The notes under the pieces are model-generated. The model was not told where the DNA came from. It did not search any database and was given only the letters and a program-made list of their open reading frames with translations. Of a stretch of 64,000 bases of DNA, positions 14,994 to 23,921 are shown piece by piece; positions within the stretch are counted from its first letter, which is position 1; the number at the start of each line of letters is the position of its first letter. The translations under genes were made by a program, and so were the position numbers. This DNA is from a virus, in IMG/VR virus record IMGVR_UViG_3300003323_000052, positions 1 through 64,000 of that record, one strand, 5' to 3'.

Positions 14994-15532
14994 CATGCAT
15001 CGTAGGCATTGAGTATGACGGCAAGGTTTTGTTAGGTGGCGATATTCAGGGCACTGGCTGGAATAGTAAAACAGTTCATACTCAGCCAAAAGTTTTTAAT
15101 AAAAGCGGCGTCATTTTTGGTTATACGACAAGTTATAGATTCGGTCAGATTCTTGAACACGGTCTAATTGATCCAGTCGTGCCGGAAGATGAGGCGGAGA
15201 TTTACCGCTGGCTTATTACCGTTCTAATTCCAGACATTCGCACCGTTCTTAAGGCTAATGGCTATGAAGATGGCGGAAACTGTCTAATCGGCGTCAAGAA
15301 TCAGCTTTGGGAATTGCAGGATGACTTTAGCGTCATTCGCTCTACGCTCGGATACGCCTCTGTAGGCTCCGGCACTGAATATGCAATCGGCTCGGTATTT
15401 ACTGCCTTGCATATTCGGCGCGGGCTACCTAAAACGCTTACCGCAGCTAAAACAATCGTCAAAAACGCTATTCTCGCGGCTGGCACATTCTGCCCATCGG
15501 TCGGCACTGATTCCGAGGTAATTTCTACATGA
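14990..15532 (+). CDS. Ntn-hydrolase / HslV-like proteasome-beta-fold protein
   Basis: 180 aa beginning MTCIVGI; removal of Met would expose Thr2 as the N-terminal nucleophile, as in HslV and proteasome beta subunits. A GGD motif and the GYASVGSGTEYAIG segment (residues ~119-132) match the fold's conserved loop before the helical layer. It lies in the head-tail connector block, overlapping neighbours by 4 nt on both sides. Protease activity and substrate are not shown by sequence. Confidence 0.8.
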   Translation: MTCIVGIEYDGKVLLGGDIQGTGWNSKTVHTQPKVFNKSGVIFGYTTSYRFGQILEHGLIDPVVPEDEAEIYRWLITVLIPDIRTVLKANGYEDGGNCLIGVKNQLWELQDDFSVIRSTLGYASVGSGTEYAIGSVFTALHIRRGLPKTLTAAKTIVKNAILAAGTFCPSVGTDSEVIST

Positions 15533-15894
15533 GCGTCTTCTACGATGAAATGGCGGAAGTTGCCGATGAACTGCTAGCTGAATTTGGTCAGACTGCTACG
15601 CTAGGCGTTCCGGGAGCGCAAGTTCTTGATACGACGACCGGCGTAAAAGATGTAACTTATACGTCACATACTGTAACCGCTGCTGTATTCGATTATCCGC
15701 AAAAGTTGATTGATGGCAATCTTATTCGAGTTGGCGATAAGAAAGTTATTATCTCTGCTGTAGGCTTAACGGTTTCTCCGGCTCCCCTACAGAAATTCAC
15801 CGATGTGAATGGGCTGGTTTATAAGGTAATCAATGCTCGCGCAGTCGCTCCTGCCGGTCAATCTGTGCTTTGGATTCTACAGGTGCAGCGTTGA
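15529..15894 (+). CDS. Putative head closure / neck protein, 121 aa
   Basis: Beta-rich protein with a helical N-terminus in the slot usually filled by the head-tail joining (stopper) protein, before the gp10-like completion protein. Assigned by gene order. Confidence 0.7.
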   Translation: MSVFYDEMAEVADELLAEFGQTATLGVPGAQVLDTTTGVKDVTYTSHTVTAAVFDYPQKLIDGNLIRVGDKKVIISAVGLTVSPAPLQKFTDVNGLVYKVINARAVAPAGQSVLWILQVQR

Positions 15895-16322
15895 GTAATT
15901 GGAGCATTCCTCTCGATAAACTCGCGGAGAAAGCTCAAGCCGATCTTGAGACGGTGGCGCGCAAGGTTACTTTTGACCTATATTCGTCTGTTGTTTATAT
16001 GTCGCCGGTCGATACTGGCAGGTTCCGCGCAAATTGGAATGTGAGTGTTGATTCTGTCGATACTGCAACCTCGCAAAGCACGGATAAAAATAGAGCGTCC
16101 ACCGAAGTTGCGAAGGTTCTAGAGTTGCCAGTTGGCGGTGTTTATTTTCTCTCCAATTCGTTGCCATATGCACAGGTTTTGGAGTACGGCCTTTATCCTA
16201 ATCCGCCAAAGCATCCAACAGGTAAAACGGTTAATGGCTATTCAAGACAAGCGCCAGCAGGATTTGTGAGAGTGTCCGTTGTTAGGTTTAATGAATTCGT
16301 ACAAAAGGCAATTAAAAAATGA
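15891..16322 (+). CDS. Tail completion protein (HK97 gp10-like)
   Basis: 143 aa from TTG 15891, which overlaps the upstream stop (TTGA). The motif MSPVDTGRFRANWNV and a later LPYAQVLEYG are typical of the HK97 gp10 / minor tail Z family, which completes the tail before it joins the head. Confidence 0.85.
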   Translation: MSNWSIPLDKLAEKAQADLETVARKVTFDLYSSVVYMSPVDTGRFRANWNVSVDSVDTATSQSTDKNRASTEVAKVLELPVGGVYFLSNSLPYAQVLEYGLYPNPPKHPTGKTVNGYSRQAPAGFVRVSVVRFNEFVQKAIKK

Positions 16323-16711
16323 GAGTTTCAAAAGACCCGAAAGACGTTGCTTACGATCCGCGAGAGCGAAAAGTATTCGTTTCTGAAAAGCCTGTAGAAA
16401 ATTGGATTAGCGCCGATGAATTCCGCCGTGTAGTTGTATGCACTGACCGGACTATCTTTGGTGATGTATATATTGAGCGCTTGCCTGAGGTTATTAAAGA
16501 AGATAAATCCAAGCAAGAAGTTATCGAAGTCAGTAAGTTAATTGCGGATAAGCCGCTTGCCAATTGCGATGCGCGTTTCGCTAATTCAGAAAACAAGACT
16601 AAAAATCCAGTCGATATGACAATTATTACGGAAACTCCGAAATATGGTTCTGCGACTGGCGATAGCGATTACTCGCTTGGCAACCGCATTCGATTCAAGG
16701 ATAGCAAGTGA
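16319..16711 (+). CDS. Hypothetical protein, 130 aa
   Basis: Unrecognised charged protein between two tail-completion genes, overlapping both by 4 nt. The operon position suggests a minor neck/tail or assembly role; nothing in the sequence confirms it. Confidence 0.75.
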   Translation: MRVSKDPKDVAYDPRERKVFVSEKPVENWISADEFRRVVVCTDRTIFGDVYIERLPEVIKEDKSKQEVIEVSKLIADKPLANCDARFANSENKTKNPVDMTIITETPKYGSATGDSDYSLGNRIRFKDSK

Positions 16712-17121
16712 GTGACTTGCTTATCCGCGCCGCGTTCAATGCTCGTATAGAGGCATGGGCCGCTTCCAATTCGGTGACATTCGTCTCTGAAAATGATGGG
16801 GATGGACCGATTGTTGGCGCTTATGTGGAAACATTCATTCTTCCGGCTCCTACTCTGAGTCGCGGCATGGATGGCACGCATAGGGAATGGCGCGGAGTAT
16901 GTCAAGTCAATGTGTGCGTTCCGGTCGATACTGGATGGGGCGCTGCTAGCGGTTACGCATCGTCGCTTGATGCTGCTTTTCCTCTGACTGCCTACATCAC
17001 TCAGTTAGGTCTGAAAATTTGGATTACAGCGCCATTTAGCGCGGCTCCAGCGGCATTTAGGAGTGATACGCATTGGGTGTTGCCGGTGTCTTGCCAATAT
17101 CAGGCGCATGCGTTTGTTTGA
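16708..17121 (+). CDS. Tail terminator protein (DUF4128-like)
   Basis: 137 aa, GTG start overlapping the upstream stop. Has the N-terminal RAAFNARIEAWA helix and a central LPAPTLSRGMDGTHREWRG strand region typical of DUF4128 tail terminators, which cap the tail tube once tape-measure length is reached. Confidence 0.82.
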   Translation: MSDLLIRAAFNARIEAWAASNSVTFVSENDGDGPIVGAYVETFILPAPTLSRGMDGTHREWRGVCQVNVCVPVDTGWGAASGYASSLDAAFPLTAYITQLGLKIWITAPFSAAPAAFRSDTHWVLPVSCQYQAHAFV

Positions 17122-17169
17122 TTTGGTAGTCGGCGCGACAGCTCGGGAGATGTGGCATAAAATTGCCAC

Positions 17170-17682
17170 ATGAAAACTGAAAAAGAGATCGCGGAACGAG
17201 TACGCGAAGTAATCCACTATGACCCTGAAACGGGCATATTCACTCGTAAGGTACGCCTAGCACAACGTCATCATGTTGGCGATAGGGCGGATATGTACAT
17301 AACTGGCGGAAATGCCGCAGGTTATCATCGAGTATCATGGGACTCCCAAAGATATCTCGCTCACAGAGTCGCATGGCTATATGTTTATGGTGAATGGCCT
17401 AAGGGCGTAATAGATCACATTGATGGCAATAAGGCAAACAATGCTATTGCAAATTTGCGCGATGTGACTGATAAGATTAATGCTGAAAATACCCGCAGAC
17501 CTAGGGCTAATAGCAAAAGTGGTTACTTAGGGGTGCATTGGCATGAACAAAATAAAAAATGGGTCGCTAGGATTCAGGTTGACAAGAAAAACATTCATAT
17601 AGGATGTTTTGATGATCCTCAAAAAGCGCATGAGGCATATATAGAATACAAAAGAAAGCTTCATGAGGGCTGTACTTTGTAG
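17170..17682 (+). CDS. HNH homing endonuclease with AP2 domain
   Basis: 170 aa. An N-terminal YDPETGIFTRK and the HNH_3 core (HRVAW, then IDHIDGNKANNAIANLRDV, residues ~80-98) are followed by an AP2-like DNA-binding domain (SGYLGVHWHEQNKKWVARI). It is a free-standing mobile nuclease inserted between tail terminator and tail tube; such genes spread by cutting the unoccupied site. It is flanked downstream by its own terminators. Confidence 0.92.
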   Translation: MKTEKEIAERVREVIHYDPETGIFTRKVRLAQRHHVGDRADMYITGGNAAGYHRVSWDSQRYLAHRVAWLYVYGEWPKGVIDHIDGNKANNAIANLRDVTDKINAENTRRPRANSKSGYLGVHWHEQNKKWVARIQVDKKNIHIGCFDDPQKAHEAYIEYKRKLHEGCTL

Positions 17683-17703
17683 TTTGTTTTAGTAGTATCA
17701 ATT

Positions 17704-17770
17704 AAGCCAGCATTTGCTGGCTTTTTTGTTTTCCGGTCGCTTATGCGACTTTTTTTTCGTCCATTTGGAC
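17704..17770 (+). terminator. Tandem terminators after the homing endonuclease
   Basis: AAGCCAGC-ATTT-GCTGGCTT with a T-run (17704-17727) is followed by GTCGC-TTAT-GCGAC with eight Ts (17736-17757), then a weaker GTCC-ATTT-GGAC (17759-17770). Three hairpins within 67 nt. Confidence 0.8.
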
Positions 17771-17780
17771 TTAATCTCGT

Positions 17781-17796
17781 CGGTCGATATCGACCG
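17781..17796. repeat. Perfect 16-bp palindrome before the tail-tube gene
   Basis: CGGTCGATATCGACCG reads identically on both strands and ends 13 nt before the tail-tube start, next to its ribosome site. It could be a binding site, an mRNA hairpin controlling translation, or the nuclease insertion boundary. Confidence 0.6.
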
Positions 17797-17809
17797 GAAA
17801 GGACTTCCC

Positions 17810-18460
17810 TTGAGTGTTGCTTTGCCTAACGGTGCGACGATTTCGATAGGTTCTACCTATGGAGCGTCTAAAACCATCTCCGCGTTTTCTAACGCAAACC
17901 CCGGCGTTATGACGCTGGAAGCTTCGCATGGCATTATTGTTGGCGATGTATTCGAAGTAACCTCTGGCTGGGATCGTGCAAACGGTAATGTATATCGCGC
18001 ATCTGCTGTTTCCACTAATGATGTGTCGGTGGAAGGTCTTAATACGACTTCTACTACTTTCTTCCCTTCCGGCTCTGGCACCGGCACGATCCGCGAGGTG
18101 ACTGCATGGACTCAGATTACTCAGGTTCTGGAGTTGACTACTTCGGGCGGCGATCAAAACTTTGCGACTTATTCTTTCTTGGAATCTAGCGCAGAGCATC
18201 AAATCCCTACCGTGAAGTCGCCCACTGTCTTTAACCTGACGATTGGCGATGATGCTTCGCTGCCGCATTATACGCAATTGGCTACCGCTGATTCTGACCG
18301 CGCGCAACGCGTTCTAAAAATCACGCTGCCTTCTGGCTCGCTGATTTACTTCTCGGCATATGTAACTCTGCAAAAAACTCCAACCCTGACCAAGAATGAG
18401 GTTATGGGACTGCGTTCGACGCTTTCGGTTATCAATGAAGTAACGCGATATGCTTCTTGA
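17810..18460 (+). CDS. Major tail tube protein
   Basis: 216 aa. A TTG start with AAAGGA upstream begins MSVALPNGATISIG; the earlier frame is only hairpin sequence. Beta-rich, with ITQVLELTTSGGDQNFATYSF typical of the lambda gpV / tail-tube superfamily. It polymerises as hexameric rings around the tape measure. Confidence 0.87.
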   Translation: MSVALPNGATISIGSTYGASKTISAFSNANPGVMTLEASHGIIVGDVFEVTSGWDRANGNVYRASAVSTNDVSVEGLNTTSTTFFPSGSGTGTIREVTAWTQITQVLELTTSGGDQNFATYSFLESSAEHQIPTVKSPTVFNLTIGDDASLPHYTQLATADSDRAQRVLKITLPSGSLIYFSAYVTLQKTPTLTKNEVMGLRSTLSVINEVTRYAS

Positions 18461-18479
18461 TTAATATGTGATATAAGTA

Positions 18480-18514
18480 AGAGGGCGATATTATTTATCG
18501 CTCTCTTATTTTAT
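18480..18514 (+). terminator. Intrinsic terminator after tail tube
   Basis: An 11-bp stem (18480-18490 with 18496-18506, one G-U pair) and a 5-nt loop are followed by TATTTTAT. It would limit read-through into the chaperone genes. Confidence 0.75.
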
Positions 18515-18525
18515 CGGAGATTAAA

Positions 18526-18837
18526 TTGCTGAAACTGACTACCGAACCAACTTTTACCGCACCCGTAGTAATCCCTACCCCCTGGGGAAAACAGACTATT
18601 AAAATGGTCTTTAAATATAAGAATGCAGAGCAATACGAAGAATACATTAAGAAGGAATCGACCGAATCACGCAAAAACGAAGATGTGATTATGGAGATTG
18701 CTTCTGACTGGCAAGAAGTTGACGGCGAGTTTAATGCTGAGAATATCGCAAAACTGTGCAATGCTTATCATCAAGCAGCCGGTGCGATTGTTAAAGCATA
18801 TATCGAAACTAACTGCCAAAGCCGTCTGGAAAACTAA
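18526..18837 (+). CDS. Tail assembly chaperone (G-like)
   Basis: 103 aa from TTG 18526, with GGAG upstream. A beta N-terminal and helical C-terminal protein in the slot between tail tube and tape measure, where lambda has G and GT. The last codons read G-GAA-AAC-TAA, a possible -1 slip site. Confidence 0.8.
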   Translation: MLKLTTEPTFTAPVVIPTPWGKQTIKMVFKYKNAEQYEEYIKKESTESRKNEDVIMEIASDWQEVDGEFNAENIAKLCNAYHQAAGAIVKAYIETNCQSRLEN

Positions 18838-19148
18838 AACAGGCAGCGGAAAACCTGTATAGAAAACCGCCTACAGCATTGGAACTTCATAACCTCGGCA
18901 TGAAGCGCGAGGACTTTGAAGAAACCATTTTTCTATATGAAGATAACTACGAGTCTATTCGTCTATTTCTAGACATAGGCTCTCAATGGCGTAAAGACCA
19001 AGGCTATGCTTATGCCTTGGATTATTCCATTTTGTACCAGAAGTTAGACCGCATGAAGATATCGCCTGAAAGGGCTGATGAACTTGAGGCGGATATTCGC
19101 GTCCTAGAAGATGCGGCACTAGCGCAAATGCGCAGCGACAGAGACTAA
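18831..19148 (+). CDS. Tail assembly chaperone -1 frameshift extension (T-like, DUF1799)
   Basis: The -1 frame relative to the G-like gene is open through its stop and on to 19148. It includes P-T-A-L-E-L-H-N-L-G-M, the DUF1799/T-domain signature. An independent start at TTG 18879 would remove the upstream part of that domain, so fusion by -1 slippage near 18828-18834 is the likelier expression route, as in lambda GT. Confidence 0.75.
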   Translation, partial: KLKQAAENLYRKPPTALELHNLGMKREDFEETIFLYEDNYESIRLFLDIGSQWRKDQGYAYALDYSILYQKLDRMKISPERADELEADIRVLEDAALAQMRSDRD

Positions 19149-19166
19149 CAATCAACAGGATTAGCG

Positions 19167-22100
19167 ATGGCAAATGACGTAACGACTCTTACACTAGCGG
19201 TTGATACCACTGATGTAAAGACGGCATCGCAAACCCTAGGCCAAATGGCGCAAGCGGGTAATACTGCTGCCGCCTCTACAACTCGACTGCAACAAGCCAA
19301 TTCCGCAATGGTCGCGGAACTTAAACGCATTAGCGCTGGTGTTTCTGAGTTGGTTAAGTTGGCTAGTGCTGAACGTACTGCCGCTTCTGCTGTAGAAAAG
19401 CGCTCCAAAGCTTCCGCTGCCGCTGCTGTCTCTAGCGCAAAGGCTTCCGCTGCACTGCGCAATGAAGTAAAAGAGATTGAGAAACTTGCTCCTGCTGCAA
19501 CGATTAGCGCGGGCGCAATGCAAAAGCTTTCCCTATCTGCGTCGAATGTTAGCGATGCTGGCGTTAAGGAACTGACGAAGGAATTAAGCGCCGCTGCAAC
19601 TCAAGCATCGCGCACGGCTGCTGCTGTCAATTCTATTTCTGTCAAGCCACAGCAATCTGTTCAGCAGTCAACTAGCAATCAATCTTCTGATGCGGCCCGC
19701 GCTGCGCGTGAAGCGGAAAGAGCGGCAAGCCAAGCAGCAAGAGATGCAAGAGCCGAACAACGTGCAGCAGAACGTCAGGCCGCAGAGGCTTCTAAAACTG
19801 CTCGTAACGATGCCCGTATTTCCGCCCGCAATGATTTAGCGGCGCAAAAGAATCAGGCACGAGATGCCGCGCAGGCGTCTAAACAATTGGCCGACGCACA
19901 GCGCCAACAAGCGAAAGAAGCGGGAAATGCTGCATTTAAGAATCAGCAATTGGGCTTCCAGTTGCACGACTTCTTTGTTCAGGTCGCATCTGGTCAAAGC
20001 CCGCTTACTGCATTCATTCAACAAGGTTCGCAGCTTTCGGGCACGTTCGGCGGTGCAGGTAATGCATTCCGTGCCGTACTTGGTCTTCTCACGCCTTTAC
20101 GTGTTGCTATTGGCGGCGCTGCTGGCGCTGTGCTTGGTCTTGGTTATGCATTCGTTAAAGCAAACGAAGATGCGCGAGAGCTAAATAAAGCACTGATCCT
20201 ATCAGGTAATTTCGCTGGTCAAACGAAAGACTCGTTTAATAGTTTGGCGGCAGGTATTGCTAACGGCACTCGCGCAAATATCGGGCAAGCAAAGGATGCT
20301 GTTCAAACATTGATCGCTACCGGCCAAATCGGCCCGGAGGTATTAGCTAAAGCTGCCGAAGCATCTGCACTTATCACCAAAGTAACCGGCCAAACTGCCG
20401 AAGATGTAGCAAAAGATTTCGCCCAAATGGCGCAATCCCCTACGAAATTCGCTAGGGAATTGAACAGGACGAGCAATCTATTCTCTGCGGCGCAGCTTCA
20501 GCTTATTAAGGGGTTTGAGGAAACTCAGCAACCAGCCAAAGCGCAGGAAGTAATTATCTCCGCGATTATCGGTCGCATGAGTGAGTTTAATTCGACTCTT
20601 TCAAAAACTGATAAGGCATTAGACCAAAACTCCAAGTTCTGGAGTGCGCTCGGCAATTCTATTAAAGGCGCATTCGATAGTAGCTCTATTGATTCGGAAA
20701 TATCCAGGCTTGAGGCTAATGTAAAGCGACTTGATGCTATTGCGGCTGGGCGCAATCAACAACAGGAAACAAGGGTATTTAATCCGACCAGTGTTGACAC
20801 AAATGCCGGTATTGCAACTCGCCAATCCGCTAGAACTCAATCTATTGCCGCTGGCAATTTGGAAGAGGCTAGGGATGCGCTGAAGCGTGCGCAGGCTCGG
20901 AAGGATGCGAATGACATTCAAGCCATGCTCCAAGCAGAAATTGCTACTAGAGCAAAGGCTGGCGATGCCGCTAATGAGTATATTGACTCTCTTGTTAAGG
21001 AAGGTAAGGCCACAAGCGAGCTAAAGAAAGAGAACGAAAAGCTAGATCGAGCAATTAAAAATGCTGCTGATGCTGGCACGCCTCGCAGTAAAGAAGATAT
21101 TTCTGTAGCAAGAAGGGCTATTGCTAAAAAGTTCACTGATTCCGAAGCTGGTCAAGTTCTAAAAGCTCAACTCGATAAAGACATTAAGTCTATTCAAGAT
21201 ATCCTTGAGCAAGAGCGCGATGCATTCTCATTCAATGAGAAATTCTTGCATGGGCAATATCAGGCCGGTCAAAAGTCGCTCAAAGATTATTACGACGAGC
21301 GCAAGACGAATGCTCAGCAAGGCATTGATGCAGAAATTGCTGTCCTGCAAAAAGAGAATGAGCGCTTAGAGAAATTCCGCAAGGAAACTAAAGACCCATC
21401 CGAAAAAGTTCAGACTAGCACTAGGATTGACGAGAATACGGCAAAAATCTCGCAATTGCGTGCGCAAGGTATCCGAGAACAAGAGTTGTTGAATCAAGAA
21501 GCGACAGCTAGTTTTAAACAGCTTGACGAGTCTGTATCGAACTATAACGCTACGCTTGAGCAGCTTCTCGGCAACGAAGAAAAAGCGGCTAGCATTCGTG
21601 CGGCTATCGCCATTCAAAACGCCAAGGTTCTTTCGTCTCAAAAGGGCGGCACCGTAATTGATGTTGCTGCATATGAGAAAGCGCTTGCAATCCAAAATCA
21701 ATTCAACGAGGTGCAGCGCCGCTCACAAGCACTGACTGCCGCTGGTCGCACAGCAGAAGAAGCTTTCGCAGAAGCGGCAGAACAGCGTGGCTTGAGCATT
21801 AAAGATACCGATACTGGAATTTATCAAATTCGCAAGCTGCAATTGGATCAACTAGCGGAACTGGTCAGGAAAGCGAATGAACTCGCGGCAGCATCTACAA
21901 ACCCCGCTGTAAAGCAATTTGCAGCCGATTTGGCGCTTGAATATGCGAAAGCGGCAAAGTCTATTGACCCAGCATTACAACGCCTTAAAGACGCGAATAA
22001 AGAGATTGCGCAGACTATTGCGAATACTCTCACGAATCTGCCTAAAACGTTCTCCGATGCATTCTCGCGTCGTCGCCAACAAGCGAATGACGATATCAAG

Positions 22101-23288
22101 AACGAAAAGTCAGAGTATGACCGCCGCATAGATCAGCTTGAGGAATACCTCGCAGAATCCACTGATAAGCAGGATAAAGCACGCCTGCGCGAGCGCATTA
22201 AAGCCTTGCAAGCCGAGAAGGCGGGCGTCAAGAAAGAATCTCGCGCCTCGTCATTCCTTAAGACTATCGGTGAAACTATCCTCGCCCCTATTGGGCAACA
22301 GGCTATTGCTTCGTTTAGCAAGCCGCTGACTGACAATCTGCAAAAGAGCATTGAGTCTTCGCTTAATAATATTACAACTGGCGATAGCGGTATTGGCAAG
22401 TTCTTCAAAGATCTTTTCGGCGTTCAATCCGATCCGAAACAGATTGCGCAGGATCAGCAAATAATTGCAATCAATTCGACTACGACCGCATTGCAAGCGC
22501 TCGAAGCTGCCGCAAGAGCCGCCGCTGGAGCACTACCTAGTCCCGGCAATCCAAATGCTAACGGTGCTTCGGCTGAAGGTGATTCAAATACTTCCGCGTT
22601 GCCTGATTCTGAAATTTTCGGCGACTTCGGGCAATCCGTACAAGATGCTGAAAGCGGCAACAAGGAACTTGCCAAAACGATCCCAACTGTAACCAATGTA
22701 TTGTCGAAATTGACCGGGGCTACTTCTGATGCGACCAGCGCGCTTTCCATTCTTCCATCTATTATCAGTCTGATTACTTCTAGCAGTTCCGGCAGTGCAG
22801 CTAGCGGGATTGGCGGCTTATTTGGATCGCTATTCGGCGGCTCGTCGTCTTCTGCTGGCTCTGGCGCAATATCAAATGAGCTATTCCATAGCGGCGGGAT
22901 TGTTGGTGCTGGTAGCGGGATGCGCAGGACCACATCGTCCAATATCTTTGCTGGGGCACTGAAATATCACAAAGGCGGTATTGCTGGATTGGCTCCTGAT
23001 GAAGTTCCTGCAATTCTAATGGGTGGACCGAAGGGTAGGCGCGAGGAAATTCTCACTGCTAAAGACCCGCGCCATCGTGACAATTTGCTCAATCCGCAAA
23101 ATCGTCCATATATGGCGGGTCAGCATTCTGGCTCAAGCACAAACAACAACATTACCAATCGCAACCAGACTATTAATCAAGAGTTTCACTTTAATACTGG
23201 CGGCGCTCCTGTTGACCGTCGTAGCGCGCAGCAAGTTGGTGCGGTGGCATTCCGTGAAACGGCTAGGGCAAACAAGAGGTATAACTAA
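19167..23288 (+). CDS. Tape measure protein
   Basis: 1373 aa, the second longest gene. The N-terminus (about residues 1-270) is coiled coil rich in Ala/Gln/Glu. A hydrophobic GAAGAVLGLGYAF segment lies near residue 315, further coiled coil runs to ~1040, then a Gly/Ser-rich end. At about 0.15 nm per residue this predicts a tail near 200 nm (inference). It occupies the usual position between the chaperones and tail tip genes. Confidence 0.93.
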   Translation: MANDVTTLTLAVDTTDVKTASQTLGQMAQAGNTAAASTTRLQQANSAMVAELKRISAGVSELVKLASAERTAASAVEKRSKASAAAAVSSAKASAALRNEVKEIEKLAPAATISAGAMQKLSLSASNVSDAGVKELTKELSAAATQASRTAAAVNSISVKPQQSVQQSTSNQSSDAARAAREAERAASQAARDARAEQRAAERQAAEASKTARNDARISARNDLAAQKNQARDAAQASKQLADAQRQQAKEAGNAAFKNQQLGFQLHDFFVQVASGQSPLTAFIQQGSQLSGTFGGAGNAFRAVLGLLTPLRVAIGGAAGAVLGLGYAFVKANEDARELNKALILSGNFAGQTKDSFNSLAAGIANGTRANIGQAKDAVQTLIATGQIGPEVLAKAAEASALITKVTGQTAEDVAKDFAQMAQSPTKFARELNRTSNLFSAAQLQLIKGFEETQQPAKAQEVIISAIIGRMSEFNSTLSKTDKALDQNSKFWSALGNSIKGAFDSSSIDSEISRLEANVKRLDAIAAGRNQQQETRVFNPTSVDTNAGIATRQSARTQSIAAGNLEEARDALKRAQARKDANDIQAMLQAEIATRAKAGDAANEYIDSLVKEGKATSELKKENEKLDRAIKNAADAGTPRSKEDISVARRAIAKKFTDSEAGQVLKAQLDKDIKSIQDILEQERDAFSFNEKFLHGQYQAGQKSLKDYYDERKTNAQQGIDAEIAVLQKENERLEKFRKETKDPSEKVQTSTRIDENTAKISQLRAQGIREQELLNQEATASFKQLDESVSNYNATLEQLLGNEEKAASIRAAIAIQNAKVLSSQKGGTVIDVAAYEKALAIQNQFNEVQRRSQALTAAGRTAEEAFAEAAEQRGLSIKDTDTGIYQIRKLQLDQLAELVRKANELAAASTNPAVKQFAADLALEYAKAAKSIDPALQRLKDANKEIAQTIANTLTNLPKTFSDAFSRRRQQANDDIKNEKSEYDRRIDQLEEYLAESTDKQDKARLRERIKALQAEKAGVKKESRASSFLKTIGETILAPIGQQAIASFSKPLTDNLQKSIESSLNNITTGDSGIGKFFKDLFGVQSDPKQIAQDQQIIAINSTTTALQALEAAARAAAGALPSPGNPNANGASAEGDSNTSALPDSEIFGDFGQSVQDAESGNKELAKTIPTVTNVLSKLTGATSDATSALSILPSIISLITSSSSGSAASGIGGLFGSLFGGSSSSAGSGAISNELFHSGGIVGAGSGMRRTTSSNIFAGALKYHKGGIAGLAPDEVPAILMGGPKGRREEILTAKDPRHRDNLLNPQNRPYMAGQHSGSSTNNNITNRNQTINQEFHFNTGGAPVDRRSAQQVGAVAFRETARANKRYN

Positions 23289-23921
23289 ATGTCTGTGACT
23301 GTTTATAACGACGTTATTCTAAAAAATAATGTTATCTCGTCAAGTATTAACGGTAAAATTAACCGTAAAAACGTTCGCATTGTTACAGAGGGTGGTGACA
23401 CTACGGTAAATATTCTTTGGCAGGAATCACTGCGTGAATATGAAATTTCTACTGTGCCGCTTTCTATTGATAATTGGAAGTTAATTGAAGGTCTATTTGA
23501 AATTACAGAGGGCGGCGCTTATGGCTTTCTAATGCACGATCCAAAGGATTTTAAAGTTAGTTCGACCGAAGGTAAGGCTTCACTTATTACCGGCGCAACT
23601 TATCAAATGAAGAAACGTTATTCAACTATTTCTTCGTCAAGATATAAAGATCGTGATATAACTAGGCCACGGAATGGATCAATTGCTGTTACTTATAATG
23701 GCGGCGCTGCTCCAGCATATACGATTAATTATGACACGGGCGTTATCACATTTACAGGCGGCCCTGTTGGGAATGCTTCCCTTATTGGCTGGTCTGGTGA
23801 ATTCTATGTGCCAGTTCATTTTGCCGCTGACGTTATGGGGTGGGACTTGATTGCTCCCGGCGCTTATGAATCACGTTTTACAGAAATGCCAACAATTACA
23901 CTAATGGAAATTAGGGAATGA
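23289..23921 (+). CDS. Distal tail protein (DUF2460)
   Basis: 210 aa. Contains YDTGVITF and the C-terminal F-x-V-P-V-H-F-A-A-D region typical of DUF2460 proteins of GTAs and lambda-like tails, which form the hub between tube and tip. Overlaps the next gene by ATGA. Confidence 0.87.
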   Translation: MSVTVYNDVILKNNVISSSINGKINRKNVRIVTEGGDTTVNILWQESLREYEISTVPLSIDNWKLIEGLFEITEGGAYGFLMHDPKDFKVSSTEGKASLITGATYQMKKRYSTISSSRYKDRDITRPRNGSIAVTYNGGAAPAYTINYDTGVITFTGGPVGNASLIGWSGEFYVPVHFAADVMGWDLIAPGAYESRFTEMPTITLMEIRE

